64,000 nt of DNA, from positions 1 to 64,000 of the forward strand of contig NZ_LMWH01000081.1 of assembly GCF_001507435.1 (NCBI RefSeq). Reading direction: 5' to 3'. This document shows, piece after piece, positions 35,772 to 44,372 of this stretch; within the stretch, counting starts at the first letter, position 1; each line of letters opens with the position of its first letter. The DNA is from Streptomyces sp. NRRL F-5122 (GTDB lineage: Bacteria > Actinomycetota > Actinomycetes > Streptomycetales > Streptomycetaceae). A program made the position numbers and the translations under genes. The notes beneath the pieces were generated by a model. The model did no database searches and was not told the origin of the DNA. It was given only the letters and a program-made list of their open reading frames with translations.

Positions 35772-36647
35772 CTACCGGGGTGCCTCCTCGGGTGTGCCGC
35801 CCATGAGAACGGTGACGAGGCGGGCCACGCTGCGGACCATGGCCTCCCGGCCCACGGCGAGATACGCGCGCGAGTCGACCGCCTCGGGGTGTGCCACGAG
35901 GAACTCCCGGATCGCACCGGTCATGGCGACGTTCAGGGCCGTGCCGATGTTGACCTTCGTGACGCCGCCGGTGACGGCCGCGATCAGTTCGCCGTCGGGC
36001 AGTCCGGAGGAGCCGTGCAGTACGAGCGGCACGTCGAGCGCGGCACTGAGCCGCTTGAGCAGGGCGTGGTCGAGCGCGGCGGTGCGCGTGGTCATCGCAT
36101 GGCTGCTGCCGACGGCGACGGCAAGCGCGTCGACCCCGGCGTCGGCCACGAAGGCGGCGGCCTGACCGGGGTTGGTCCGGGCGCCGGGTGCGTGCGGGTC
36201 GGGCGGCGGCTCGCCGTTCTTGCCGCCGACCTCACCCAACTCCGCCTCGACCCAAAGCCCTTGGGCATGGGCCCAGTCGGTGGCGGCGCGTGTGGCGGCG
36301 AGGTTCTCCTCGTACGGCAGCCGGGCCGCGTCGTACATCACGGAGCTGAACCCGGCACCGGGTGCCTGCCGCAGCAGGTCGTCGTCGCGGACGTGGTCGA
36401 GATGCAGGGCGACGGGCACGGCTGCGCGCTCGGCGGCCGCGCCGGCCGCGCGGGCGATCGGGAGCAGACGTCCGTGGCGGAACCTGACGGCGTTCTCGCT
36501 GACCTGGAGCACGACCGGCGCGTGGACCACCTCCGCGCCCGCTATCACGGCCTCGACGTGCTCGAGCGTGATCACGTTGAACGCGGCGACGGCCCGGTGC
36601 TCCGCGGCCGCGTCGGTGATCAGCTCACCGGTGGTGGCAAGGGGCAC
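35772..36647 (-). CDS. Class II fructose/tagatose-bisphosphate-type aldolase (AgaY/KbaY-like)
   Basis: This 291-residue protein has the class II aldolase signature: the zinc His in VALHLDHV, the loop AVAVGSSHA, LVLHGSSGLPD and VTKVNIGTAL. Proteins of this size next to an AgaS-like isomerase and a DeoR regulator cleave tagatose 1,6-bisphosphate in galactosamine or galactitol breakdown, although fructose bisphosphate is also possible. It lies 13 nt after the SIS gene on the same strand, so the two form an operon. Confidence 0.87.
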   Translation of the reverse strand: MPLATTGELITDAAAEHRAVAAFNVITLEHVEAVIAGAEVVHAPVVLQVSENAVRFRHGRLLPIARAAGAAAERAAVPVALHLDHVRDDDLLRQAPGAGFSSVMYDAARLPYEENLAATRAATDWAHAQGLWVEAELGEVGGKNGEPPPDPHAPGARTNPGQAAAFVADAGVDALAVAVGSSHAMTTRTAALDHALLKRLSAALDVPLVLHGSSGLPDGELIAAVTGGVTKVNIGTALNVAMTGAIREFLVAHPEAVDSRAYLAVGREAMVRSVARLVTVLMGGTPEEAPR

Positions 36648-36660
36648 GACTCCTCTCCTC

Positions 36661-37551
36661 TCAGTCGGTGGTGGGAGGGAGGACCACCGAGCGGGTCAGG
36701 TGCCGTGGCCGGTCGGGGTCGAGCCCCCGGGCGGCGGCGACGGCGACGGCGAGACGCTGGACGCGGACGAGTTCGGCGAGCGGGTCGAGTCCGCCGGCCA
36801 CCCACCGCGCCCCGGTCTGCGCGACCTGCAGGGCGAGCCCCTCGGGCGGCTCGCCGAGCATCCAGGTGGCCGTGCCGCGGGTGGTGACGCTGATGGGGCC
36901 GTGGCGGTACTCCATCGCCGGATACGCCTCCGTCCAGGCCAGAGCCGCCTCGCGCATCTTCAGCCCGGCCTCGTTCGCCAGCCCGACGGTCCACCCGCGG
37001 CCGAGGAAGGTGAACTGGGTGCAGTCGACGAGCCCTTCGGGCAGTGGTGTGCCGAGCGCCGTGCGGGCGTCGGCGACCACGGCATCGGTGTGCCTGCCGA
37101 GGTGGGCGCGGATCAGGGTGAGGGCGGTGGTGGCGAACCGGGTCTGGGCGACGGAACGCTCGTCGGCGTAGTCGAGGACGATCACGTCGCCGGCAAGGTC
37201 CGTCACCGGTGTGCGCGGGGCGGCCGTGATCGCGGTCGTCCGGGCCCTTCCGCGGAGCCGGTCGAGGAGGTCGAGTACCTCGGTGGTGGTGCCGGACCGG
37301 GTGAGGGCGACGACCCGGTCGTACGGGCGGCCGTGGGGGAACTCGGAGGCCGCGAACGCGTCGGTCTCCCCCTGCCCGGACGTCTCGCGCAGCACGGCGG
37401 CGGACTGCGCCATGAAGAAGGAGGTCCCGCATCCCACGATCGCGACCCGCTCCCCCTCGGTCGGAAGCGCGTCCTTGTATGTGTCCGCGCCTGCGGCGGC
37501 GCGGGCCCAGCACTCGGGCTGGCCGGCCAGCTCCTCTTCGACATGTCTCAT
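36661..37551 (-). CDS. SIS-domain sugar isomerase/deaminase (AgaS-like)
   Basis: This 296-residue protein has two SIS domains. Recognisable segments are VAIVGCGTSFFMAQSAAV, VALTRSGTTTEVLDL, and the second-domain VGLANEAGLKMREAALAW and AMEYRHGPIS. Such proteins are the AgaS-type deaminase/isomerases acting on galactosamine- or glucosamine-6-phosphate. The ATG at 37551 has GGGAGGGG 6-7 nt upstream. It is followed by the class II aldolase gene and preceded by the divergent DeoR regulator. Confidence 0.87.
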   Translation of the reverse strand: MRHVEEELAGQPECWARAAAGADTYKDALPTEGERVAIVGCGTSFFMAQSAAVLRETSGQGETDAFAASEFPHGRPYDRVVALTRSGTTTEVLDLLDRLRGRARTTAITAAPRTPVTDLAGDVIVLDYADERSVAQTRFATTALTLIRAHLGRHTDAVVADARTALGTPLPEGLVDCTQFTFLGRGWTVGLANEAGLKMREAALAWTEAYPAMEYRHGPISVTTRGTATWMLGEPPEGLALQVAQTGARWVAGGLDPLAELVRVQRLAVAVAAARGLDPDRPRHLTRSVVLPPTTD

Positions 37552-37598
37552 GGCGATCCCCTCCCGCCGTGCGTTTTCTTGCAAGTTAGCGGCTATTT

Positions 37599-37615
37599 TC
37601 GAGCACAATCAAGCA
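37599..37615. promoter_or_regulatory. Direct-repeat candidate operator, TCRAGCA twice at 10-bp period
   Basis: TCGAGCA (37599-37605) and TCAAGCA (37609-37615) are 10 bp apart, one helical turn, in the A/T-richer part of the 123-bp gap between the divergent SIS and DeoR genes. DeoR-family repressors often bind tandem direct repeats, so this is the likely autoregulatory site. Confidence 0.45.
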
Positions 37616-37674
37616 TCAGGTCGGGATCGGGGTGCGTTAGGGTCGTCGGGACGTCTGGGAAACGGAGAGTGCGG

Positions 37675-38454
37675 ATGTCGCGCGACGCCCGCTGGAAGGC
37701 ACTGCTCGAACTGCTCGTCGAGCGGGGCCGGCTGGATGTCGAGGAGGCGGCGGCCGACCTCGAGGTGTCCGCCGCGACCATCCGCCGGGACTTCGACCTG
37801 CTCGCGGAGCAGCAGATGCTGGTGCGCACCCGGGGCGGAGCCGTGCCGCACGGTGTCTCCTACGAGCTGCCGTTGCGCTACAAGACGGCCCGGCACGCCT
37901 CCGAGAAGCAGCGCGTCGCCGAGGCGGTGGCCGAGCTGATCGCACCCGGGGAGGCCGTGGGCCTCACCGGCGGTACGACCACGACGGAGGTGGCACGTGC
38001 CCTGGCGGTGCGCGGAGACCTGGCGTCGGGCTCGCCCGCGCTGACCGTCGTCACCAACGCGCTCAACATCGCCAACGAGCTGGCCGTGCGCCCCCAGTTC
38101 AAGATCGTGGTGACGGGCGGTGTGGCGCGCGCGCAGTCGTACGAGCTCGTCGGCCCGCTCGCGGACGCCGTGCTCGGCCGGATCACCCTCGACGTCGCCG
38201 TACTGGGCGTGGTGGCCTTCGACGCCGTTCACGGCGCGGCGGCCAACGACGAGGCGGAGGCGGCGATCAACCGGTTGCTCTGCGAGCGCGCCGAGCGCGT
38301 CGTCGTGGCGGCGGACTCCAGCAAGCTGGGCCGGCGCGCGTTCGCCCGCATCTGCGGGGTGGAGTCGGTGGACACTCTGGTCACGGACGCCGCGGCGGGG
38401 AGCGATGCGGTACGGGCGTTCGAGGAGGCGGGCGTACGGGTGATCACGGCCTGA
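37675..38454 (+). CDS. DeoR/GlpR-family regulator (AgaR-like)
   Basis: This 259-residue protein has a DeoR helix-turn-helix (RGRLDVEEAAADLEVSAATI, RRDFDLLAEQ) and a C-terminal effector domain with GLTGGTTTTEVARAL and VVVAADSSKLGRRAF. The start at 37675 has GGAGAG 6-8 nt upstream. It is divergent from the SIS/aldolase operon and is the probable repressor of that operon, relieved by a sugar phosphate. Confidence 0.9.
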   Translation: MSRDARWKALLELLVERGRLDVEEAAADLEVSAATIRRDFDLLAEQQMLVRTRGGAVPHGVSYELPLRYKTARHASEKQRVAEAVAELIAPGEAVGLTGGTTTTEVARALAVRGDLASGSPALTVVTNALNIANELAVRPQFKIVVTGGVARAQSYELVGPLADAVLGRITLDVAVLGVVAFDAVHGAAANDEAEAAINRLLCERAERVVVAADSSKLGRRAFARICGVESVDTLVTDAAAGSDAVRAFEEAGVRVITA

Positions 38455-38594
38455 GACACGGCCACCCGCCCGCTCGCGGACGAACCGGCCCCGGCCCGCG
38501 AGGCTCCGCGCTTCCGCTCCCCGTGCCCCCGCTGACCAGGGCGCCTAAGCTGTTACCTGCGGTGGGGCGGTACCTGGTGCTCAGGGAGGCTTCG

Positions 38595-40430
38595 ATGGCC
38601 GAGACACCGTGCGACCGGTTCGCACCCGGAGAGGCGCGGTATTTGCCGATCGCCGACCACGGCCTCATCGGCGATCTGCGCACGGTCGCCCTGGTGGGGA
38701 CCAACGGCACCATCGACTGGTACTGCTGCCCGGCCTTCGACCGCCCGAGCGTCTTCGCGTCGATCCTGGACGCGGAGCGGGGCGGCTCCTTCGAGCTGAC
38801 GGCCACCGTGCCGGCCCGGACCAAGCAGTTCTACTTCCCCGACACCAACGTCCTCATCACCAGGTTCTTCACCGAGGACGGCGTCGGCGAGGTGCAGGAC
38901 TTCATGCCCGTCGGCACGGGGTGCGTCGAGGCCGACCGGCACCGGCTGATCCGGCGGGTGCTGTGCGTGCGCGGCTCCCTCCCGTTCCGGGCGCGGATCG
39001 CCCCGCGGTTCGGCTACGGCGCCCAGCCGCACACCCTCCGCCTCCTCGGTGACGTGGCCGTCTTCGAATCCGCCGACCTGTCCCTGGCCCTGACCGCCAC
39101 CATGCCGCTCGAAGGCGACGACTCCGATGTCTGGGCCGACTTCAAACTCAGCGAGGGCGAGTCGGCGGTCTTCTCGCTGGACCAGGTCGGCGATTCCCTC
39201 CCGCCGCGCATGTGCGCACGCGCGGAGGCGGAGAGGCAGTTCGCCACCACGGTGGCGTACTGGCGGCACTGGTTGGCCGCGTCGCGCTACCGCGGCCGGT
39301 GGCGGGAGATGGTGCACCGCTCCGCCCTCACGCTGAAGCTGCTCACCTACGCCCCGACCGGCGCGATCGTGGCCGCGCCCACGACGAGCCTGCCCGAGCA
39401 GCTCGGCGGCGAGCGCAACTGGGACTACCGGTACGTCTGGGTGCGCGATGCGGCCTTCTGCGTGTACGCCCTGCTGCGCCTGGGTTTCACGGGCGAGGCC
39501 GAGGCGTTCATGCGGTTCGTGACCCGGCACATCATCCCGGGCGACGGCGGGCCGTCGGGCCCCCTGCAGATCATGTACGGCATCGACGGGCGCACCGACC
39601 TGCCCGAGTACGAACTCGACCGTCTGGAGGGCCACCAGGGCTCCGCGCCGGTGCGAATCGGAAACGCCGCCGCCGACCAGCTCCAGCTCGACATCTACGG
39701 CGCCCTCATCGACTCCATCTATCTCTACGACAAGTGGGCGCAGCCCATCTCCAGCGACCAGTGGGACGACGTCTGCGACCTGGTGGACTGGGTCTGCAAG
39801 CACTGGGACCAGCCCGACGAGGGTGTCTGGGAGACAAGGGGCGGCCGCAAGAACTTCCTCTACTCCCGGCTGATGTGCTGGGTGGCCATCGAACGTGCCA
39901 TCCGGCTCGCCAACCGCCGGGGGCTGCCCGCCGATCTGCCCCGCTGGCGTCAGTGCCGGGACACGATCTACCGGCGGATCATGCAACGGGGCTGGTCCGA
40001 GACGCGGCAGGCCTTCGTCCAGCACGAGGACGGCGACGTGCTCGACGCCGCCGTGCTGATGATGCCGCTGGCCAAGTTCATCGCGCCCACCGACCCCAAG
40101 TGGCTGTCCACCCTCGACGCGCTCACCCAGGACCTGGTGTCCGACTCCCTGGTCTACCGCTACGACCCGCAGGCGAGCCCGGACGGTCTGCGGGGCGACG
40201 AGGGAACATTCTCCATCTGCTCGTTCTGGTACGTGGAGGCCCTGGTCCGGGCCGGCCGCCTGGACGAGGCGCGGCTCGCCTTCGAGAAGATGCTCACCTA
40301 CGCGAACCACCTCGGGCTGTACGCCGAGGAGATCAGTCACACCGGTGAGCAGGAGGGCAACTTCCCGCAGGCGTTCACCCACTTCGCGCTGATCAGCGCG
40401 GCGTTCAACCTGGACCGGGCGCTCGGCTGA
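38595..40430 (+). CDS. GH15 family glycoside hydrolase (trehalase/glucoamylase-like)
   Basis: This 611-residue protein has an N-terminal beta-sandwich and a C-terminal (alpha/alpha)6 barrel of GH15. Signature segments are ISDH-like IADHGLIGDLRTVALVGTNG, GERNWDYRYVWVRDAAF, EGVWETRGG with the general acid Glu, and AEEISHTGEQEGNFPQAFTH near the end with the general base Glu. Actinobacterial enzymes of this type cleave trehalose or alpha-glucans. There is no signal peptide, so it acts in the cytoplasm. The ATG at 38595 has AGGGAGG 6 nt upstream. Confidence 0.9.
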   Translation: MAETPCDRFAPGEARYLPIADHGLIGDLRTVALVGTNGTIDWYCCPAFDRPSVFASILDAERGGSFELTATVPARTKQFYFPDTNVLITRFFTEDGVGEVQDFMPVGTGCVEADRHRLIRRVLCVRGSLPFRARIAPRFGYGAQPHTLRLLGDVAVFESADLSLALTATMPLEGDDSDVWADFKLSEGESAVFSLDQVGDSLPPRMCARAEAERQFATTVAYWRHWLAASRYRGRWREMVHRSALTLKLLTYAPTGAIVAAPTTSLPEQLGGERNWDYRYVWVRDAAFCVYALLRLGFTGEAEAFMRFVTRHIIPGDGGPSGPLQIMYGIDGRTDLPEYELDRLEGHQGSAPVRIGNAAADQLQLDIYGALIDSIYLYDKWAQPISSDQWDDVCDLVDWVCKHWDQPDEGVWETRGGRKNFLYSRLMCWVAIERAIRLANRRGLPADLPRWRQCRDTIYRRIMQRGWSETRQAFVQHEDGDVLDAAVLMMPLAKFIAPTDPKWLSTLDALTQDLVSDSLVYRYDPQASPDGLRGDEGTFSICSFWYVEALVRAGRLDEARLAFEKMLTYANHLGLYAEEISHTGEQEGNFPQAFTHFALISAAFNLDRALG

Positions 40431-40456
40431 CCGGCCGTGCGCCACCGGCGGCTCCC

Positions 40457-40486
40457 TTGCCCCGGCCCGGTGGAGCCCTCTAGGCT
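40457..40486 (+). promoter_or_regulatory. Promoter of a leaderless MFS gene
   Basis: TTGCCC (40457-40462) and TAGGCT (40481-40486) are spaced 18 nt apart. The start GTG lies 6 nt after the -10 box with no ribosome binding site, so transcription probably begins at the start codon. Confidence 0.5.
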
Positions 40487-40492
40487 GATTTT

Positions 40493-41716
40493 GTGCCGCT
40501 AATAAACAAAACCCGCTCGCACAGCGTCGTGCCGGGCAACGACCTGACCCGGCTCCGGATCGCCGTCACCGTCTTCTTCGCGCTGGACGGCTTCATCTTC
40601 GCCGGCTGGGTGGTCCGCATCCCCGCCATCAAGCAGCAGACGGGTGCCTCGGCAGGCACACTCGGTCTCGCCCTGCTCGGGGTCTCCGCCGGCGCGGTCG
40701 TGACGATGACGCTCATCGGGCGGCTCTGCCGGCGCTACGGCAGCCACCCGGTGACCGTGGTCTGCGCGGTCCTGCTGTCGCTGAGCGTGGCCCTGCCCCC
40801 GCTCACGCACTCGGCGCTCGCCCTGGGGCTGGTACTGCTGGTCTTCGGGGCGGCGTACGGGGCGATCAACGTCGCGTTCAACAGCGCCGCCGTCGACCTG
40901 GTCGCCGCGCTCCGGCGGCCGGTCATGCCGAGCTTCCACGCGGCCTTCAGTCTGGGCGGCATGGTGGGCGCCGGTCTCGGCGGACTGGTCGCGGGATCCC
41001 TGTCCCCCACCCGGCACCTCCTGGGGCTCACCGTGATCGGCCTGCTCGTGACGGCGGCCGCCGGGCCCACACTCCTGCGCCACGAGCCCTTGGTGCCGCC
41101 GGACCGCGTGCGGAGCGCGGAACACCCCGCGCGCCGTCTCGACACCAGGACCCGCGGCCTGGTGACGGTCTTCGGCCTGATCGCCCTGTGCACCGCGTAC
41201 GGCGAGGGCGCACTCGCGGACTGGGGCGCCTTGCACCTGGAGCAGGACCTCCATGCGCACCCGGGTGTGGCCGCGGCCGGCTATTCGTCCTTCGCCCTCG
41301 CCATGACCGTCGGCCGTCTCGGCGGCACATCGCTGCTGGAACGGCTCGGCCCGGTCCGCACCGTGGTCGCGGGCGGCGCCACGGCCGCCGCGGGCATGCT
41401 GCTCGGCTCACTCGCCCCGTCCGTTTGGGCGACGCTCCTCGGTTTCGCGGTGACGGGACTGGGCCTCGCCAACCTCTTCCCCGTCGCCGTCGAGCGCGCC
41501 GGCAGCCTCGCCGGCCCGACGGGGGTCGCGGTGGCCTCGACGCTCGGCTACGGGGGCATGCTCCTCGGCCCGCCCGCGATCGGGTTCATGGCCGACTGGT
41601 ACTCCCTGTCCGCAGCGCTCACCAGTGTCGCCGTGCTGGCCGCCGTCGCCTCCACGATCGGATATGTGACGCGCCACGCGACCGCCGTCCGTGAAACCGT
41701 GGTGAAACCGGGCTGA
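40493..41716 (+). CDS. MFS transporter
   Basis: This 407-residue protein has about 12 hydrophobic helices with the loop-2 motif GRLCRRYGSHPVTVV. The IAVTVFFALDGFIFAGWVVRIP AIK beginning is typical of the FucP-unlike actinobacterial MFS group related to YbjJ. The solute is unknown. The GTG at 40493 is probably the first transcribed base. It is codirectional with the preceding GH15 gene and the following P450. Confidence 0.88.
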   Translation: MPLINKTRSHSVVPGNDLTRLRIAVTVFFALDGFIFAGWVVRIPAIKQQTGASAGTLGLALLGVSAGAVVTMTLIGRLCRRYGSHPVTVVCAVLLSLSVALPPLTHSALALGLVLLVFGAAYGAINVAFNSAAVDLVAALRRPVMPSFHAAFSLGGMVGAGLGGLVAGSLSPTRHLLGLTVIGLLVTAAAGPTLLRHEPLVPPDRVRSAEHPARRLDTRTRGLVTVFGLIALCTAYGEGALADWGALHLEQDLHAHPGVAAAGYSSFALAMTVGRLGGTSLLERLGPVRTVVAGGATAAAGMLLGSLAPSVWATLLGFAVTGLGLANLFPVAVERAGSLAGPTGVAVASTLGYGGMLLGPPAIGFMADWYSLSAALTSVAVLAAVASTIGYVTRHATAVRETVVKPG

Positions 41717-41742
41717 AGGCGGCCAACGGCACGCTGTGCGGC

Positions 41743-43051
41743 ATGACTTCACACCACGCCCCCGCCCCGGCCACCGGAACCTGCCCGGTCCACCTGACTC
41801 CCGAACTCGTCGAGGACCCCGTGGGCGCCTACGCGGAGTTCCGCGCCCAGGAGCGGCTCCCTCAGGTGGTGCTCCCGGGTCTGCAGACCCCGGTCCGGCT
41901 CGTCACGCGCCATACCGACGTCAAGGCCGCACTGACCGAGCCCCGGCTGATCCGGGACCGCTCCAAGGTCCCCGGCGGGGCCGGCGGCGCCGACCCGCAG
42001 GCGGAACTGCTGGAGGCGGCCTTCGCCGGCTTCCCCGCCGATTACGCCAAGTACGTCTCCGGGCATCTGGCCCTGTTCGACGGCGAAGAGCACGCCCGAC
42101 TGCGCGTCCCGCTCACCCGGGCGTTCACCGCCCGCCGGATCGCGGCGCTGCGCCCGTTCGTGGAACGGGTGGCCGAGGACCTGCTGTCCGCCCTCGCGCG
42201 CAAGGACGAGGCGGACCTGCTGGGCGAGTTCGCCTACCCCCTGACCACCGTCGTCATCTGCGAGCTCGTCGGCATCGACGCCACCGACCGGGACCGCGTG
42301 TGCGCCTGGATCCACGACTTCGCGTACGGCGACGGCAGCCGGACGGTGGACGGGCTGGTCGGCATCGTCGACTACGTCAGGGAACTGATCGCCCGGCGCC
42401 GGGCCGAGCCCACCGACGACCTGATCTCCGCACTGATCGAGCAGGGCCGCAACGGCGGTGAGCCGCTCACCGAGGACGAACTGATCTCGGTGGTCTTCCT
42501 GCTCATCAGCACCGGCATCACACCCCCCGCCCTCTTCCTGGCCCATGCGGTCCTCGCCCTCTTCGACCGCCCGGACCAACTGGCCCGGCTCCGCCGTGAG
42601 CCAGGCCTGCTGGACCGCGCGGTGCCCCGAACTCCTGCGCCACGTCAGCCTCGTACGCATCGGCGCGTCCATGTACGCCACCGAGGACTTCGAGTTCGCC
42701 GGAACCCCGCTGAAGAAGGGCGAGACGGTGACCGTCGCCCTGCTCGCCGCCGACCACGATCCACGGGAGTACGGCGAAGGACCGGAACGTCTCGACATCG
42801 CACGGGAGTTCGGCCGGGGCGACGGCCATCTGGCGTTCGGTCACGGCCCCCACTACTGCCTGGGCGCGGCCCTCGGGCGTCTCGTCACCTCCGTCGTCCT
42901 CGACCGGGGGCTCGTCCGGCGGCCGGAGACCGCCCTCGCGGTGGACCGCGGGGAGATCGAGTTCGGGCACTGGCCGGGTGACGGCTTCCATCTGCTGCGT
43001 CTTCCCGTCCGGTTGTGCGCCGACGCTCCCGGGCAGTCGCCGGACGCGTGA
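41743..43051 (+). pseudogene. Cytochrome P450, frameshifted, with atypical I-helix
   Basis: The N-terminal frame runs from 41743 and reads as a bacterial P450 up to about 42620 (RPDQLARLRREPGLLDRAV). The reading then continues one frame over: ELLRHVSLVRIGASMYATED (with the K-helix ExxR as ELLR) and the heme-binding FGHGPHYCLGAA to a stop at 43051. One extra C in the C4 run at 42625-42628 explains the break; deleting one C restores a 435-residue P450. The I-helix reads LLISTGITPPAL, lacking the usual acid-alcohol pair. It may be a pseudogene or a sequencing error. Confidence 0.85.
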
Positions 43052-43108
43052 CACGGGCCCACCGGTGCCGCTCTCCCCTCGGCGCACCGCGTCCGGCACA
43101 CTCACCCC

Positions 43109-43849
43109 ATGGAGACTGCCGAGTTCGTACAGATCCTGGACCGTGAGGGCGGGTTGCTGGCCGCGGCGGCGGAGCGGGCCGGCGTCGACGCCGAGGTGCC
43201 GACCTGTCCGGGCTGGCAGGTGCGGGATCTGCTGCAGCACACGGGCATGGTGCACCGCTGGGCCGCGTCCTTCGTCACCGAGGGGCACACCTCACCCCAC
43301 CCGGACGGCGGCCTGCCCGATCTCGACGGTTCCGCACTGGCGGCCTGGTTCCGGGACGGCCACCGCCGGCTCGTGGACACCCTCTCCTTCGCCGCGCCCG
43401 ATGTGCGGTGCTGGCACTTCCTGCCGGCGCCCTCGCCACTCGCGTTCTGGGCACGGCGGCAGGCCCACGAGACGACGGTGCACCGGATCGACGCGGAGGC
43501 GGCACGCGGCGGCACGCCCACAGCCGTCACCCCCGCTCTCGCCATCGACGGCATCGACGAGCTGCTGCGCGGCTTCCACGCCCGTCGTCGCAGCAGGGTC
43601 CGCAGCGAGGAGCCGCGTGTCCTGCGCGTGCGGGCCACGGATGCCGACGACACCGTGTGGACCGTGCGGTTGTCGACCGAGCCGCCCGTGACCGTGCGGG
43701 CCGACGCCGGCCGGGCGGACTGCGAAGTGACCGGGCCGGCCGAGGCGTTGTACCTGTCGCTCTGGAACCGGCTGCCGTTTCCGGCCGTGACCGGCGACGC
43801 CTCGATCGCTGCGCTGTGGCGCGAGAAGTCCGCCGTCACCTGGAGTTGA
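43109..43849 (+). CDS. Maleylpyruvate isomerase family mycothiol-dependent protein
   Basis: This 246-residue protein has the DinB-like four-helix fold used by mycothiol-dependent enzymes (TIGR03083-like). The metal ligands are visible in WQVRDLLQHTGMVHRWA and the HETTVHR segment (His-x-Glu-x3-His). The C-terminal half carries the SCP2-like strand region (VTVRADAGRADCEVTGPAEA). The family includes mycothiol-dependent maleylpyruvate isomerase, but the substrate is not evident. It follows the P450 by 57 bp. Confidence 0.85.
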   Translation: METAEFVQILDREGGLLAAAAERAGVDAEVPTCPGWQVRDLLQHTGMVHRWAASFVTEGHTSPHPDGGLPDLDGSALAAWFRDGHRRLVDTLSFAAPDVRCWHFLPAPSPLAFWARRQAHETTVHRIDAEAARGGTPTAVTPALAIDGIDELLRGFHARRRSRVRSEEPRVLRVRATDADDTVWTVRLSTEPPVTVRADAGRADCEVTGPAEALYLSLWNRLPFPAVTGDASIAALWREKSAVTWS

Positions 43850-43894
43850 GCCGGCACACCCGCCGGAGGCGTCCCGCCCGGCGCTGCCAGGCCC

Positions 43895-44287
43895 TCAGTC
43901 CGTGAGCATCCTCGCCAGCACCGCACGCTGCACCGGAAGCACCTCGCCATGCAGCGTGCGCCCCTTCGCGGTGAGCGCCACGCGCACGCCCCGCCGGTCC
44001 TCGGGGCACAGGGCCCGCTCGAGCAGACCGTCCTTCTCCAAACGCGCGATCAGCCGCGACAGCGCGCTCTGGCTCAGATGGACCCGCTCGGAGATCTCCT
44101 GGACGCGGTAGGAGCAGGAGCCGTCTCCCGCCGCCTCGGACAGGACGTCGAGGACTTCGAAGTCACTGGCACACAGACCGTGCGCGTGCAGGGTGCGATC
44201 AAGTTCGCACTGGGTGCGCGCATGCAGGGTCAGGATGTCGCGCCACCGATCCACGAGCGTCTGCTCGGTCTTGTCCACGGCCGCCAT
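43895..44287 (-). CDS. MarR-family transcriptional regulator
   Basis: This 130-residue protein has a winged helix with the MarR pattern: EISERVHLSQSALSRLIARL, then the wing CPEDRRGVRVALTAKGR. It is divergent from the DHA2-type drug exporter across 85 bp, which contains a palindromic motif. By analogy with similar pairs it represses the exporter until a drug or phenolic compound binds (inference). Confidence 0.9.
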   Translation of the reverse strand: MAAVDKTEQTLVDRWRDILTLHARTQCELDRTLHAHGLCASDFEVLDVLSEAAGDGSCSYRVQEISERVHLSQSALSRLIARLEKDGLLERALCPEDRRGVRVALTAKGRTLHGEVLPVQRAVLARMLTD

Positions 44288-44337
44288 GCCCGCACGCTAG
44301 CAAGGATCCAAGATTGTTGCATCCGAATTAAATGCGC

Positions 44338-44361
44338 TTGCATTGCATGCATGTGCATGTA
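44338..44361. promoter_or_regulatory. Palindromic TGCAT-rich region, candidate MarR operator
   Basis: The stretch is built from TTGCAT/ATGCAT units around the perfect 8-bp centre TGCATGCA (44344-44351). It lies 11-34 bp before the exporter start and in the MarR upstream gap. A second TTGCAT is at 44317-44322. Confidence 0.5.
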
Positions 44362-44372
44362 GCCTCTGGTCC

